NCBI GenBank assembly: GCA_947247005.1
Contig: OX365962.1
Coordinates: 7,723,201-7,787,200 of the forward strand
DNA length: 64,000 bases
Direction: 5' to 3'
Source of the DNA: Spisula solida
Taxonomy: Eukaryota; Mollusca; Bivalvia; Venerida; Mactridae
The first letter of the stretch is position 1. The number at the start of each line of letters is the position of its first letter. The notes beneath the pieces were generated by a model. It had not been told where the DNA came from and did no database searches. It was given only the letters and a program-made list of their open reading frames with translations. Shown here one piece after another: positions 38,424-53,400 of this stretch. A program made the translations under genes and the position numbers.

Positions 38424-41400
38424 GATTCAATTACTTAAATTTAAATGCCGAGACTTCGATAAGTTCTCTAATTTCAGAGCTTTTTCAAAAACCTTACTAC
38501 GCAATTATTACATCATGTCATTAAGCACAGTTTTCCAGGAGAAGGGCTCATATTTATGAGAACAAAAATGGAACATCATAAATCAGGAATGCAGCTATGA
38601 CAACAACAACTGCCGAGACAATAAAAACATTAAATGATAAACAAAAACATTTCCAAGATCATTACTGAGTATTACTTGAGGAACATTATATAAGCAATTA
38701 TATCAACAATTCTTAGAATTTATCAAAACATTTCTAGTATAATAGATTATGAATTTACAAAATGTTTTTAGTTTGGGCAGATCATTTTCTCGTTTGGTTG
38801 TGTGTTAGGCATTGTGCCTTGTATGTTTTTATGTTTTCTTTGCTAGGCTGGTAAAGTGGAGGGTTGCCTTCCATGTCCGACTTAATATTATCTTTTAAAT
38901 ATGGAGAAGTGTGCTTGTTATATCAGGATCTGCAGCTCTGCTGAAACAAGCCTACAGCAATCCCAATCAATAAGGTGTACAACTTCAAATACAGAAGCCT
39001 GTTAACCTTGCAAGGGAGGTAATCCATGCTTTCTATATTTAATTCAATGGGAAATAACTGAATAAATGCACTCAGTATAGCGCTTGCTATTTTGAAGGCG
39101 TGGTAATTGGCCCTGAAAGCCAAACCAGAAACTATTTTGGCAGGGGTTTTTGGGGCTTCTGGCATTTAGCCCCCAATGGGGTCCAGGGGTCAACAGGCAA
39201 TGGACCCCTAATAAACAACTATTTGGGTGACACAATGATGCCCTTCACCTTCCTGTTCAATCAAAAGCTAAAAAACTTTCACAAAGTTAGACTTGTGTTC
39301 CATAGAAAAGGTCCAAGCTTGCCTCTACTAAATCCGCAATTAAATAAGAAAGACTGAAGTTTCATTGAAAATGTCCATGCTTGCCTGTAGCCCCCTACTC
39401 AACTAATTCAATCCAATACAAGACTTGGGAGTTCCACAGAAAAGGTTCTAATTCCTTAATCAAACAAATAAAGAGCGTTGAGTTTTCGATCTGTTTCAAA
39501 AAACAGACTGCTCTTGTTCTCATACCAGACAATACAAGCAGGAACTGATGTTACTGAAACCATCACTTCTGTTAACCAATTCTACTGACAAATTTGCGAA
39601 ACATTATAAATTTCCAGATCTGCCAAGTGAAGCCAGATGGCAGTAAGTTCTTACCAGATAACACTTTACATGCATATCTGCAAACTCAAGTAATTATATT
39701 GTATCGAATCTGTCTTGAATTGAATCTTCCTGTGGCGCAGGTGTGCAAGATGGCTGTTTATGTATCTTATATAAACACTTTGAATCTGTTAACTACTGGT
39801 ATATATCTATTGTTAAATACTTGTAAACATTATACAGTACAACCTCTGTAGAACATGCAGGGGTGCCAACAGAGCCAAATTAAAAATCAGGAAAATCATA
39901 TGCGGCCGACCATTTTTGCAAAACAGGAGGCCTTCAATGACATTGTTTCCATAATTAACTCAGTTTGTATTAAAGAAAATCCTACAGAGCAGATTAAAGT
40001 ATCCATAACTTTGCCATTTCTGAAGATATTTTCATTAAATAACTTTGATTTTGGAAAAGTTTGAGCAAAATCCTGCCAAAAACTGTAGGAGGAGTTGCGT
40101 CCACAAGAATGTGTCTACGGACAGACTGACTGACTGACGGACAGACAGACAAGCTGAATCAAGTATACCCCCCTTACAGTTTGTTGTGCGGGAGTATAAA
40201 AATACATCCAAATCAGCATTCTGGTAACATGTTTAATTTTATGGGCTTCATAGGAAACTTGGACCATTAATTACCTAAGTATTACAAACTCATCACATCT
40301 GTTAAGTTATTCAGTAAGCTGAGACAAGTCTACCGTTACAACGTGTGACCGTACCACGCCCACTCGTAAATAGAAGTATTCTCAGAAAAACACAAAGTGG
40401 GGAGTGTTTTTTACTCGGATAGACAATAATATTTGCATCAACAGCGTTCTAAATGCAACAAATGAGAATACCAGGCCGGCCTGTAACAGCCTTGCGCATC
40501 AGATATGCTTTTCGCTCTTTTGCAAGATGACATTACCAGACTATGCAAACAGATACCCGGCACGGGAATATTTCTGAAAACTGCACGAGAGAATGTGTGA
40601 TCATCGCACGAGAATATGTTTTAAAAGTGTGTCTAAGAATTTATGATTATCACAGCTATTACAAACTGTATTTATAACTGTATATACCAGGGAAGGCAAC
40701 ACTCAACAGAAACAGCAGAGCATAAAAACCACAAAAAGGAAACAAAATTCCATATTTGAAGAACTTGTCGTCATTAACCAAAGAAAATGGAATCTAATTC
40801 GATGACAGCATAACTTCGTGAAAATATCAATTTTTATGTTCATTCTGTGATCAATACATTAATTTGATCTGAACCCAAGGACTGTTTACATAAAAAGTAT
40901 GTCTCCCACAATTGGCCGGCCCTTTGTCTGGCAAAATTCATCCAACCATTTCCTGACAATATGCAAAATTACGCTTGGTAGTAGTAACAAGAATTTGAGT
41001 GAAGTTTCATTGAAATTCAACCAATGGTTCAGGAGAACAAGCGTATACAATCTGAGTGACAGACAGCACAAATCAATCAAATGAAAAGGTTAAGGCTTTA
41101 ATTATTAAAGGGCCACTCCTATTTAAAGGGCCACTCAATTTCGACCTCTGTGACACCTTATGTGACACTGGACACCTTATGTGACACTTGTCTTTTGTAT
41201 GCACCAGGGGTCATCCCTACACCAAAACACTGTTTCAAACATTGTTCTATTGTTAAATTCGGCTTTAAAAACTTCAATTGACCATAACTCGTTAATACTT
41301 CAAATGTTTTTCAGCAAATTACTTTTATTTTCTGCAGAAAAGTTCATTCTTCCTAATGCAGCAAATCCGGATATCCAAATATTTACGGAATTGTAGGACC

Positions 41401-44400
41401 CCTGATACACAGACACTCCCTAATCCCTTCTCTCAATGCCTTGGGCCTGGCAATACCGCACTATATGTGGGAGATATAATCAACAAATATCTTCAATTTC
41501 TTGGCCTAGTATTATGGGATTTTATTTTCAAGCCTTGGTGGTCTGTCGTAAAACAATTCTCAAGTAATATATGTCATGGTGCAGGTCATTAAAAATCACT
41601 TAAAATATTTAATAACACTCACAGCAATTAACAGGCATCAGCACCTGTCGCACCGGCGTAGAAATAATATCTAGCTTTTGATTGGTCAGTTACTTACTAG
41701 TATGTGCTATATCTCCTCTATCACACATTTGAGGCTCTACTCGTGCATGATTGGAGGCAATTTGATCAAACCTCACGCATTTCTTGTACATACTGGAACC
41801 TGACATTTTTTGTTTACTTTATGAAAATGATCGCAAATATTAGTTTAAATTTCTTTATGAAGCATGCAAGGTACTGTCATGAAAGGAAATTAAGTGAAAA
41901 CTGCATATAAACTTCAGTAATTTGAGTTTGAAGTTTGAGCAAGGAAAATCTCCCTCATTTTATTCAAATCTCCTACATTTCCATACCCAATCTCACGCAA
42001 AGGGTCTTCGTAACATGACATATATGCAGTAATAAAATGTAATTCCTAGCGTTTTATTGGTCCTTACTGATGTTAAGTTCTAGTTCTTGTTTCAATGGTC
42101 AAAAAATTAAAACTGTAGGCCTTTTTTATTGGTCAGCAATAATAATCCTGGCATTTGATTGGTCCATAATTAGAAATTAAATTAAAAATCTTCATTGGTA
42201 AAAAATTAACAATTCAGCTGATTAAATTTCAAATGCCCATAACTTCACTAATACTGTACTTGTTTTTTTTATCAAATGACAATTAATTTGTGCAGAAAAA
42301 CTTGTATGTTCTTTGTAGTAGAAAAAATACAGATTTGAGGAATATTTCTAATTAATTTTAGTGCAATCTGGATATAATGCACGTATATAGGGCTAGAAAA
42401 CTAAATGTACCTTACTGCATGTGTGGATTCAACGTGACCAGTATGACTCTTGGATTATTGGAAACACAGAACTTTGGTGATGGACATTGGGTTGGGTCAT
42501 GAATTGACATTATGTAGTCAAGAGATAAAAGCTGAATATTTAGTACTAGAAAATTGGGGTCCCTTACCATATGCGGGGATTCGACGTGACCGCTATGACT
42601 CATCATGCCGCTATAACCTCCCATATTTCCCATGATCCCGTTGGAATGTGATGATGGCATCATGTGACCTGGCATCCCAGAATGCCCCGGCACCCCCGGC
42701 ACTCCCGGCATCTGGCCCTCCGCGTGGTTTCGTAAAACATGAATAGCGTCATCCAACCTCTCCTCCATCCGACCCTGAAAATAAAATTTATTCTCATTTC
42801 GTTCACAGGAAAAATGACCAATTTATCAAGAACCGCAGCTCATTTTTTTTATTTTTAGAGTGATCAGGGGTGTCAACAGAGCCAAATTAAAAATCCTGAA
42901 AATCATATGCAGCGGACCATTTTTTCCAAACAAGAGGCCTTCAACCACATTGTTTCCATATTTTACTCAGTTTTCATTGGATAATATCCTTTAGAGAAGA
43001 TTAAATTGACAATAACTAAGCCATTTCTTGAGATATTTTCATCAAATAACTTTTATTTTGGTCCGAAATCATAGCTCTTTCAGGACAGATAAATCTGGAA
43101 TTCCGGATTTCTCAGGAATATTGACACCCCTGAGTGATAATTCATTGCCCTTTATTTAATTTTCACATATTTATCACATTTGAAAAATATATCTCCCTTA
43201 TTTTGTTGAACATAAAGCCCCATTCTCACTGTCCCGGTTTTGTATCTCCGGTGAGCTCAGATTTGTAATACGGGGGAACCGTGTCTAACCTCGGAGACAA
43301 CTGTAGGGGACAGTGAAAATCCTGTGTCAACCGGGAGATCTGCTTTAGTGCTTTGTTCGAAATAGTTGTCCAAGCACACAAAAACAAAAATTTCTCAAAT
43401 AAAAATATTTTTTTTACTTTGTTATGTTTCCCTTTTCCAAAACATTGGCAATTTAATCTGACTTGAAAAAAAATAATTTTGTTGTTGACAACAGAACCCA
43501 GAGCAACAGATTGGGTATTTTACCCCCAAGTTTCAATTTTATTTGGGTTTTGACAAATTTTAATTGGGTATTTAATAATTCTAATTGGGTAATTGGTCTT
43601 TTATGTATTATTTTTCACTATAACATCATTTTCTAATTGCTTTTTCTTACTCCCACCTCTCAAAATCTATTGGGCTTTTAAGAAAATGAATTGGGTAATT
43701 ACCCCAATAAGCAGCTTATCTGTAGCTCTGAGAACTGTAACTTTTTTGTCTTCTCTAGCGTTAGAGTTATTGCCCTTTCGATTTTCAAAATCAATGTCAT
43801 TTATTTGCTATATTTGACTGTCGTTAGTTTATATGACATCATTTAACATAACATCATCATACAGTCTATTGTGACAAAATGTTCTTATACAGGGGTGTCA
43901 ACAGAGCCAAATTAAAAATCCTGAAAATCATACGCGGCTGACCATTTTTGACAAACTAGAGGTTGTCAACCATACATAACTCAGTTTTTCAAACTTTTTA
44001 TTGAAGAAAATCCTTCAGAGCAAATATAATTGACCATAACTTTGCCATTTCTTGAGATAATTTCATCAAATAATTTTAATTTGGGCAGAAAGCATAGCTC
44101 TTCAAGGATAGACAAATCGGAATTCTGGATAAATCCGGAAAATTGACACCCCTGATTATAGCATACTGTACTGAAATACAAGCACATAGGATAAAGAGAA
44201 TATTCGACAAAATACAATATTTGCGTACAATATAATTTTATCCTTATAGCATTTAATGAATGATACACTAATAGTTAGAATAATAAAGTTTGTCCCTTTG
44301 GCGCAACAATGTTGTATCTTACTATATACTTTACAGGGAGATACAGCCTTATTGTGCCAAAGGGACCAATAGTGTATCAATCATTACTTAATTCAGTTCC

Positions 44401-47400
44401 AGAAACTATAATTCGACCCTTCACGTCATATAAAATATCTACATTCTTACCACCCGATGTTGCACACAACAATCTAATTGTTTATCAGGATATTTGATGA
44501 AAATATAGAAAGAAGCCATTTAGAGTAAAGGGTTGAATTAAAAGTATAGTACAACCTCTCTTAAGAACACCCCCTTCAGCATCAACCCTCAGACCCCACC
44601 CCCTAATACAATTTCGTTGTAGTTACCATCAAATTTCTATTTATATAATATTCTAACCTGAGGTGGACCAAGCTTTAAATTAATAGATAAACAAACAGTT
44701 GTAATTAAATTTGCATTTCAAGGCCAAAAAAGCAGGGGATCGACCAAATTTTGTTTTCTCAGGTACTACTTAGCTCAGTGGGATCAGACCAGCAATTTTG
44801 CTCAAAGGAGGATACTTATTCCATAATTAACATACTAGCCTAATTATATCTGATAACCACATTTTGGCTATAATTCCAGGGGGGGTCTTCTTGACCTTGG
44901 GGGTCATTCTAGAAAGGTCGTACTACAGGTCTACATACAATTAACATGCATAGAAGCTCCATTATTTTTTAAGTAACTATACAATGAATCACAAATATAA
45001 AATATGTTCGCATAATAATTTGTATAATAATTCAGATAATAATTAGCATGATAATTAGCATATTTCAAAATTAGCATAAATGGACATATAGGAGAAGAAA
45101 GAATGAAAACAAGAAGATTGATTTTAAAGAGATATGTACGCACACTGTATATTACTAGTATCTAAACATAAGCAATAAATGCCCATTTTCAACTTTATTC
45201 CAAATACATTGAGACATTAATGTAAGCACCTAAAACAATTATATTACATATATGACATTTCATGACCACAATCCATTGTAAATCCACAACATGGTAAAAC
45301 CAAAATACAACATTAGACTTTTCACCATAAATGAAAATTAATATATTTTATCAACTCTTTTAAGTCTACAGTTTACTACAAGCTTTTAAACAATGTCAAC
45401 CAATAGCAAACAAGGTTACAAAAATATAAACTAAATGGACCAATAGCATAGCTTGATGAATACTAAATTCATCCAATGAAATGGCTCGTTACAAACCATT
45501 ACCTCAAAATGATCCCTCAGAATATGAATTGCATCATCAAGCCTCGTTTCCATTCTGCCTTTCTATTGGCCGATGTCAATTTAAAATGGACCAATGAGAA
45601 ATGCGTTAGTGAAAAAGACTAAAGACAAGAGCATGCTTATATGATCAAAAATTTAAAAAAAAATCAAATTATCTATGGTAAATGGTATCCTCAACAGCTC
45701 ACAAACTGCTAGCTTGAGATTCTTGCATATCTTCTCAATGTTGATATATTTAATTACAACTAATTAAGTCCCATATGGTTAATGAATAAAATTCAACAAT
45801 TTGCGGAAGATTTCATGACTTGCAAATGTGTTCTATTCAGATCTGATGAACTGCTATCTGTACCATAAGTTGTATCGACATTAAATTGAAACGAAAACGA
45901 GTATTGAGACTTGACTGCACTTTTAGCTATATATGAACTTTATATAGTATACATTAGTAAACCAAAAGGTAATGACTCCAGTCAGATTCTATCTATAGCA
46001 GCGATTGCCACATCAAGTGCAACTGCCACTGTATTTCCCTCATATTTTAACAAATATTTGATACTACATTAAAATATGCAAGATATCTCATTAGCACACT
46101 ATACTGGTAAGTCAGTGTTGAGTAAGAACTGCTTTAATTAGGTACCCTACCACAAGCTAAGAGTCAACCAGTCCTACAAAGTGTACAAAGACTGTTACTT
46201 AACAAGACATGTTTGTAAAACAACTGTATGCCCCCATAGCAGCCCAACAGTCAGAAATGGAAATGGTCACAAATACCTTGACCTTTGACCTACTGACCTC
46301 AAAATATATATGGGTCATCTACTGTTGCATCCAACCTCCATGTAAAGTTTGAGGATCTTAGGGCAAAGCATGCTTGAGTTATTGAACAGAAACCATTTGG
46401 TCTACCGACTGACCAACCAACCTACCGACGGACCAACAGACCAACCCACATGTGCAAAGCAACATACCCCCTCATCAATTATGGGGGGCATAATGAAACA
46501 TCATCAATTCAACATAGAATCAGATTTGTCAAAATTTAAATTGATTGAGTAATGGAAGGCAAACATAAGCCATAAACTGGAATCTGATTGGATGAACTTT
46601 AGCAGGTGGGAGGGTATCTGTTTGAAGGAATAGCCAACATTTCCCAGTTAAATATGCTAATTACTAGCTCAGTCATGTGACATATCTTGCTGTTCTATCT
46701 GATCGGATTACCTCCCCTGTATAAATATTAGATTTTAAAGCTGGAGTGTATAAACATAGAGAGGAGAAGATAACAAGAGCGCCAAGTGGCCCTTTATCGC
46801 TCACCTGAGTACTGGTACCAGCTTTCTTTTTGGATATAACAGGGATGTCAATGGAACCAAATAAAAAATCCTGAAAATCTTAGGATGTCAACCATTTTCG
46901 CCAAACAAGAGGCCTTCAACTTCATTGTTTCCATGTACAACTCAGTTTTTATTAAAGAAAATCCTTCAGAGCAGAATTAATTGACCATAAATTTGCCATT
47001 TCTAGAGATATTTCCATCAAGTAACTTTTAGAAATCATAGCTCTTTTAGGATAGATAAATCCGAAATTCCGGATTAATCAGGAATATTGACACGCCTGAT
47101 ATAAGTACTGCCTACGACCGCACAGGATGGAAGGACGGGCGAAGATTGATCACAAATGGTACCCTATCACTTAGTGTCACAGGTGAGCTAAAACACAGTT
47201 ATACGGACACACAAGACTGTACTTGAGTATTTATGATGTATATGTTTACGTACCCCATTTGACCTAACTACGGCACACGATGGGAAACACGCCTCCTTCC
47301 CTTCCTAAGGCACGTCATTGAAAGAGATAAGTTTAACCACCATTAAATACTAATAGAACTAAACTAGCAAAACCAAACGTTATAAATAGAAGCTAACGAA

Positions 47401-50400
47401 TCAGAAAAAATTAGGGAATTCAACAGTATTGCAAAGTAATAATTTTCTACGAGTTTAAAAAAAAAAAAATTATTGCTGCGATTAAAGCAAAAGCCAAACT
47501 TATAAGCAATGTTTATATCTTTAAAATGGTCAAGCAACCCCAATCTATGCGATATTTAGTACAATTTGCTATATTAGGTTACATAACAAAATTATAATGT
47601 CTATATTTAGCAATGACATCACCATATCTATTTTTAGTAACATACAATATCTATATTTAGAAACATTGAAAATGTTTGGTTAGAACTATTCCCTGAGTTA
47701 TCAGGACTTCTTGGTATTTACATCTGATTGTACAACAAACTCCTAAAGTACAGGAATGAGGGAAAAAGTGACGTCTCAGACTCTGATAAAAAGTTTTAGG
47801 CTATGATAATTAGTTTTGTAATCTCAAAATCATTCAAATGATTTAGAATAAAAGTTTGCACTGGTTATAGTTATAGAATGATGAATGAACACAGTCACTA
47901 CCAATGCCTTTGATATGAAATTAATCTTGCAGTTGAAATCTGAGCCATCAATATAACGACAGCGTTTCATCATATATATCTATTTGAAATTGGCATTCCC
48001 CCATACCAAATTGTTTTTAAATTTCATTATTTGCACCACTCCCCTCTCATCTGGCCTAGATTCCTATATCATACTCCAAACATTGTTTTTAAATTTTGTT
48101 ATTGGCAAAACCCCTCCTTCCCTCATTGAATATTCCTCCCTACCATAAGTTGTTGGCAATTTGAATCGATCTTTTTAAACAAGAGGGCCCAAAGGGCCCT
48201 AGGTCGCTCACCTTTCGAATTTAACCTAGATTTTGTTAAGATGATCATTGTGACCAAGTTTTATACAGATTAGGCAAATATTGTGACCTCTAGTGACTAC
48301 AAAAGGTTTTTATATGATTTGACCTAATGACCTAGTTTTTGACCCCAGATAAACCAATATCGGACTTGACCTAGATTTTGTTGAGATGATCATTGTAACC
48401 AAGTTTCGTAAAGATCAGGCCAAAACTGTGACCTCTAGTGACTACACAAGGTTTTTCTATTATTTGACCTTGTGACCCTAGTTTTTGACCCCAGATGACC
48501 CAATATCGAATTTGATCTAGATTTTTTTGAGATGATCATTGTGACCGAGTTTCATAAAGATTAGACAAAAATTGTGACCTCTAGTGACTATGCAAGGTAT
48601 TTCTATGATTTGACCTTGTGACCTAGTTTTTGACCCCAGATGACCCATTATCAAACTCGACCTCGATTTTGTTGTTATGATCATTGTGACTAAGTTTCGT
48701 AAAGATCAGGCCAAAACTGGGACCTCTAGTGACTACACAAGGTTTTTCTATGATTTGATCTTGTGACCTAGTTTTTGACCCCGGATGACCCAATATCAAA
48801 CTTGACCTAGATTTGGTTGTGTAGATCATTGTGACCAAGTCTCATAAAGATTAGACCAAAATTGTGACCTCTAGTGACTACACAAGGTTTATCTATGATT
48901 TGACCTTGTGACCTAGTTTTTGACCCCAGATGACCCAATATCGAACTTGACCTAGATTTTGTTGAGATGATCATTGTGACCTAGTTTCATAAAGACTAGG
49001 TCAAAATTGTGACCTCTAGTGACTACACAAGGTTTTTCTATGATTTGACCTTGTGACCTAGTTTTTGACCCCTGATGACCCAATATCGAATTTGACCTAG
49101 ATTCTGTTGAGATGATCATTGTGACCAAGTTTCATAAATATTAGACCAAAATTGTGACCTCTAGTGACTACACAAGGTTTATCTATGATTTGACCTTGTG
49201 ACCTAGTTTATGACCCCGGATGACCCAATATCGAACTTGACCTAGATTTTATAGAGATGATCATTGTGATCAAGTTTCATAAAGATTAAGTCAAAATTGT
49301 GACCTCTAATGTGTTCACAAGGTTTTTCTATGATTTGACCTAGTGACCTAGTTTTTGACCCCAGATGACCCAATATCGAACTTGACCTAGATTTTATAGA
49401 GATGATCATTGTGATCAAGTTTCATAAAGATTAAGTCAAAATTGTGACCTCTAATGTGTTCACAAGGTTTTTCTATGATTTGACCTAGTGACCTAGTTTT
49501 TGACCCCAGATGACCCAATATCGAACTTGGCCTAGATTTTGTTGAGATGATCATTGTGACCAAGTTTCATAAAGATTAGGCTAAATTTGTGACCTCTAGT
49601 GTGTTCACAAGCAATTGTGGACGGACGGACGGACGACGGACGAAGAGCGATCACAAAAGCTCACCTTGTCACTTTGTGACAGGTGAGCTAAAAAAACTAA
49701 AATGTATTATAATATTTGAGAATACCCGGCTCCCCGCCTAAATGGCAGTTGTAAAGTTTGTAAATTATAAAGACTAATACACCTATCAATATTTTGCGCC
49801 AGGGTAGAGCGATGGGCATACACAAGACTTAAGACAGAAAACGATTCCTGACAGGTGGGAATTTGACATGCGGAGTGATTCCGCAGCCGGAAAATGTGGG
49901 CTCTAGGGTAGGAAATTAAGGCCCAAAAGAAAAATTGTCTAATTCCCTTGGGTGTGCCAACCGCTCCCCCTGGGGCAAAATATTGTTAGGTGCTTAACTA
50001 CAGACAAAGTTTAATACTACTTGGACAACATAAAACATGATGTGGATTATTACATCCTTGCTGAATAGGGATATATATACTTACCATAGTGACATTTTGC
50101 TTAAATATGCAATAATAAACATATCAATATCTGAATGATAATAAACATATCAACATCTGAATGATAATAAACATATCAATATCTGAATGATAATAAACAT
50201 ATCATTGTCTGAATGATAATAAACATATCAACATCTGAATGATAATAAACATACCAATATTTATATGATAATAAACATATCAATATCTATATGATAATAA
50301 ACATATCAATATCTATATGATAATAAACATATCAACATCTGAATGATAATAAACATATCAATATTTATATGATAATAAACATATCAACATCTATATGATA

Positions 50401-53400
50401 ATAAACATATCAACATCTGAATGATAATAAACATATCAACATCTGAATGATAATAAACATATCAATATCTGAATGATAATAAACATATCAACATCTGAAT
50501 GATAATAAACATACCAATATTTATATGATAATAAACATATCAATATCTATATGATAATAAACATATCAACATCTGAATGATAATAAACATATCAACATCT
50601 GAATGATAATAAACATATCAAGATCTGAATGATAATAAACATATCAATATCTATATGATAATAAACATATCAATATCTATATGATTATAAACATATCAAT
50701 ATCTATATGATTATAAACATATCAATATCTGAATGATAATAAACATATCAATATCTATATGATAATAAACATATCAACATCTGAATGATAATAAGCATAT
50801 CAATATCTATATGATAATAAACATATCAACATCTGAACGATAATAAACATATCAACATCTGAATGATAATAAACATACACTCAAACCTGTCTGTAAAGAC
50901 CAGCCATGGGAACATTAGTGGTTCATTTGGTGTGACCCGTAGTCCAGAGTCCCTGACTCATGAAAATTGGGTTGGGACTCGGAAATACATATATTTATAC
51001 ATTTGTATTGCAGAACGCCTCGATTTTTTCTAAGTTTTTATGGAAAGAACTCCAAGTTTTCAAAACCAAAATGAAACACTGGAACTGCAAAGTATTTTTG
51101 CTGACAGGACTGGTGGTTTCCAAACAGGTAAAGTATCATTGGATATGACCTGATGTGAAAATAAACATACAGTACAACCTCTGTAGAACAACACCAACGG
51201 AGAGCTGAAAATATTGGTCAATGTATAGAAATTGTTCCTCTTCAGAGGTAAAATTTAGAGTTAATATCAGCTTAGGGAAAGTTTGTTGCGTTGTTAATGC
51301 TGGTGTTATAGAGGCTTTTACTCTATAGAGGGCTGCTCTGAAGAGGTTGTACTGTATATTCAAATCTGTCTTTAAAGACCACCCATGGTCACAACAGAGT
51401 ATTGGCGCAACAAGGTTGTATCTCACTATATAGTGTATAGAGAGATACAACCTTGTTGCGCCAAAGGGACGAGGTGCTTTCTTTTAAAAGATCAAATATC
51501 ATTTGATATGATCTAAGGGGAGACATAATAATTTCTGACTTTTCAGACAAAATAAATAACCTTTGCAGACAGTTTTTAAAATAATAGTGGTCTTTGTATA
51601 CAGATGGCCTGTAACACTGGTTTGACAATAATACATTGTATTTACAGTCAAAATGTGTTCACTATCGCCTGTAGCAATCAAATGCTAATAATTATATGAC
51701 ATTAGGGAAGGGACCAAATTAGGAACACAAAGTCAATAGATGAAGACTGTTTGTCTGTTCTACCTAGGAATATTATGACTATAGATACATTAGCATTCAT
51801 AATCATTATCCAAGCATTTGATCATAACACAAAAACTGTTGACGGAAGGTCCACAGCCCAGCTTCATTCGAATAATCTTTTTAACAACTATGAACACACA
51901 AAAGACACACTTATGCACGGCAAATCATGGGAAAGTAGTGTTTTCCAAAATGAGTTCTGTAACAAATGATGTGATTGGTCGAAATGGAAAGTTTCACACA
52001 AGTAAGGTTAATTCTGATTGGCGAGCAATTAAGTGAACCTACCAATGAGTGTAAGGGTCCATCATACTGTGGTGAGGTAGATGAATTCTGTGATGGTCTC
52101 TGCCATTGGCTGGATGATCCTGAAAATGTAAAGACAAGTGAAAATCAACCAATCAAAATATGTCTCTTAAATGAGAATCATCCAAGCAAAATCTGCCTCT
52201 TAAGTAAGAATCATCCAATCAAATTATGTCTTTTAAGTAAGAACCATCCAATTAAATTCTGTCTTTTAAATGAGAACCTTTCAATCAAATTCTCTATTCT
52301 AAGTGAGAATTAACCAATCAAATTCTCTATTTTACGTGAGAATTAACACATCAAAATTTCTTTTTTAAGTGATAACCAATTTCAGACAAGCCAATGATAA
52401 TGCGCTAAAGTCGGAGGATTTCAATTAGTTAGGACAAAACGCAATGCTGAGTCTAGTTCTGCTTTTTCCATAGTTTTCCTCATACAGAAAAATACATGTA
52501 TGTCACTCATGTTTTGCCGATTGCTAATAAACTGTAACTCATAATCTCTCAATGTACGCAGTCAAAAGTCATTTATCACACCACGCTACATCACAACCTA
52601 CAAAATCTGGGTCCAAAATTATAAATATCAAAATATGATGACACTTAAAAAGGCTGCCAGATAAATTTGTTTTTTAAATATTTTTTTCTTTTTTTTTGTA
52701 TCTAGTGCATGATCCAGACACTTTAACATTTAGTAATGTAACAGTCGTGTCTGCCAAATATCTGAATATATCATCAGTGAAACATGCAGCTAAGTCTGAT
52801 GATATACCCACAATATTATACAGACTGTAAAATCATTATTTCTCGAGAGAGTTTAATTTTCGTTGATTTCGTTGTTGAACTTAGCCACAAAATTTAATCC
52901 CCACGCACACACACCAACCAACCTCTCAAATTCAGACATGTGTTTACCCCTTTCATGTTCTGTAATGCACGATTTTCTGACCCCACGAAAATGCATTTCT
53001 ATAAAAATCCACAAAATTTGATACCCACGAAAATATGAGATTTTACGGTACTTAATGCATTACACATCATAGTCTATTCACCATAGTCAAGTAACAGTTA
53101 TAACACAGTTTTAATAATTTCTATAACAACTGTGTAATATTTTCCATTATTTGAGTCATCACTATTTGTGCATGATGTCATAAACAGGTATGCGTTCATT
53201 TTTTTAAAATTTTCATTTAATGTCACACAGAAGGTATTTCCATCGTAATGAGGCGACATTGTAAGTAGAGACCAAGTACAGAGATTGAGCCAGGATATAA
53301 TTAATATATTTAGCACTAGTTGGTAAAAGATCTATTGCTGTATTTTACTGTATTATGATCGAAACCCATAACATTCTGATGCAGAGACAGCCTAAATGCA

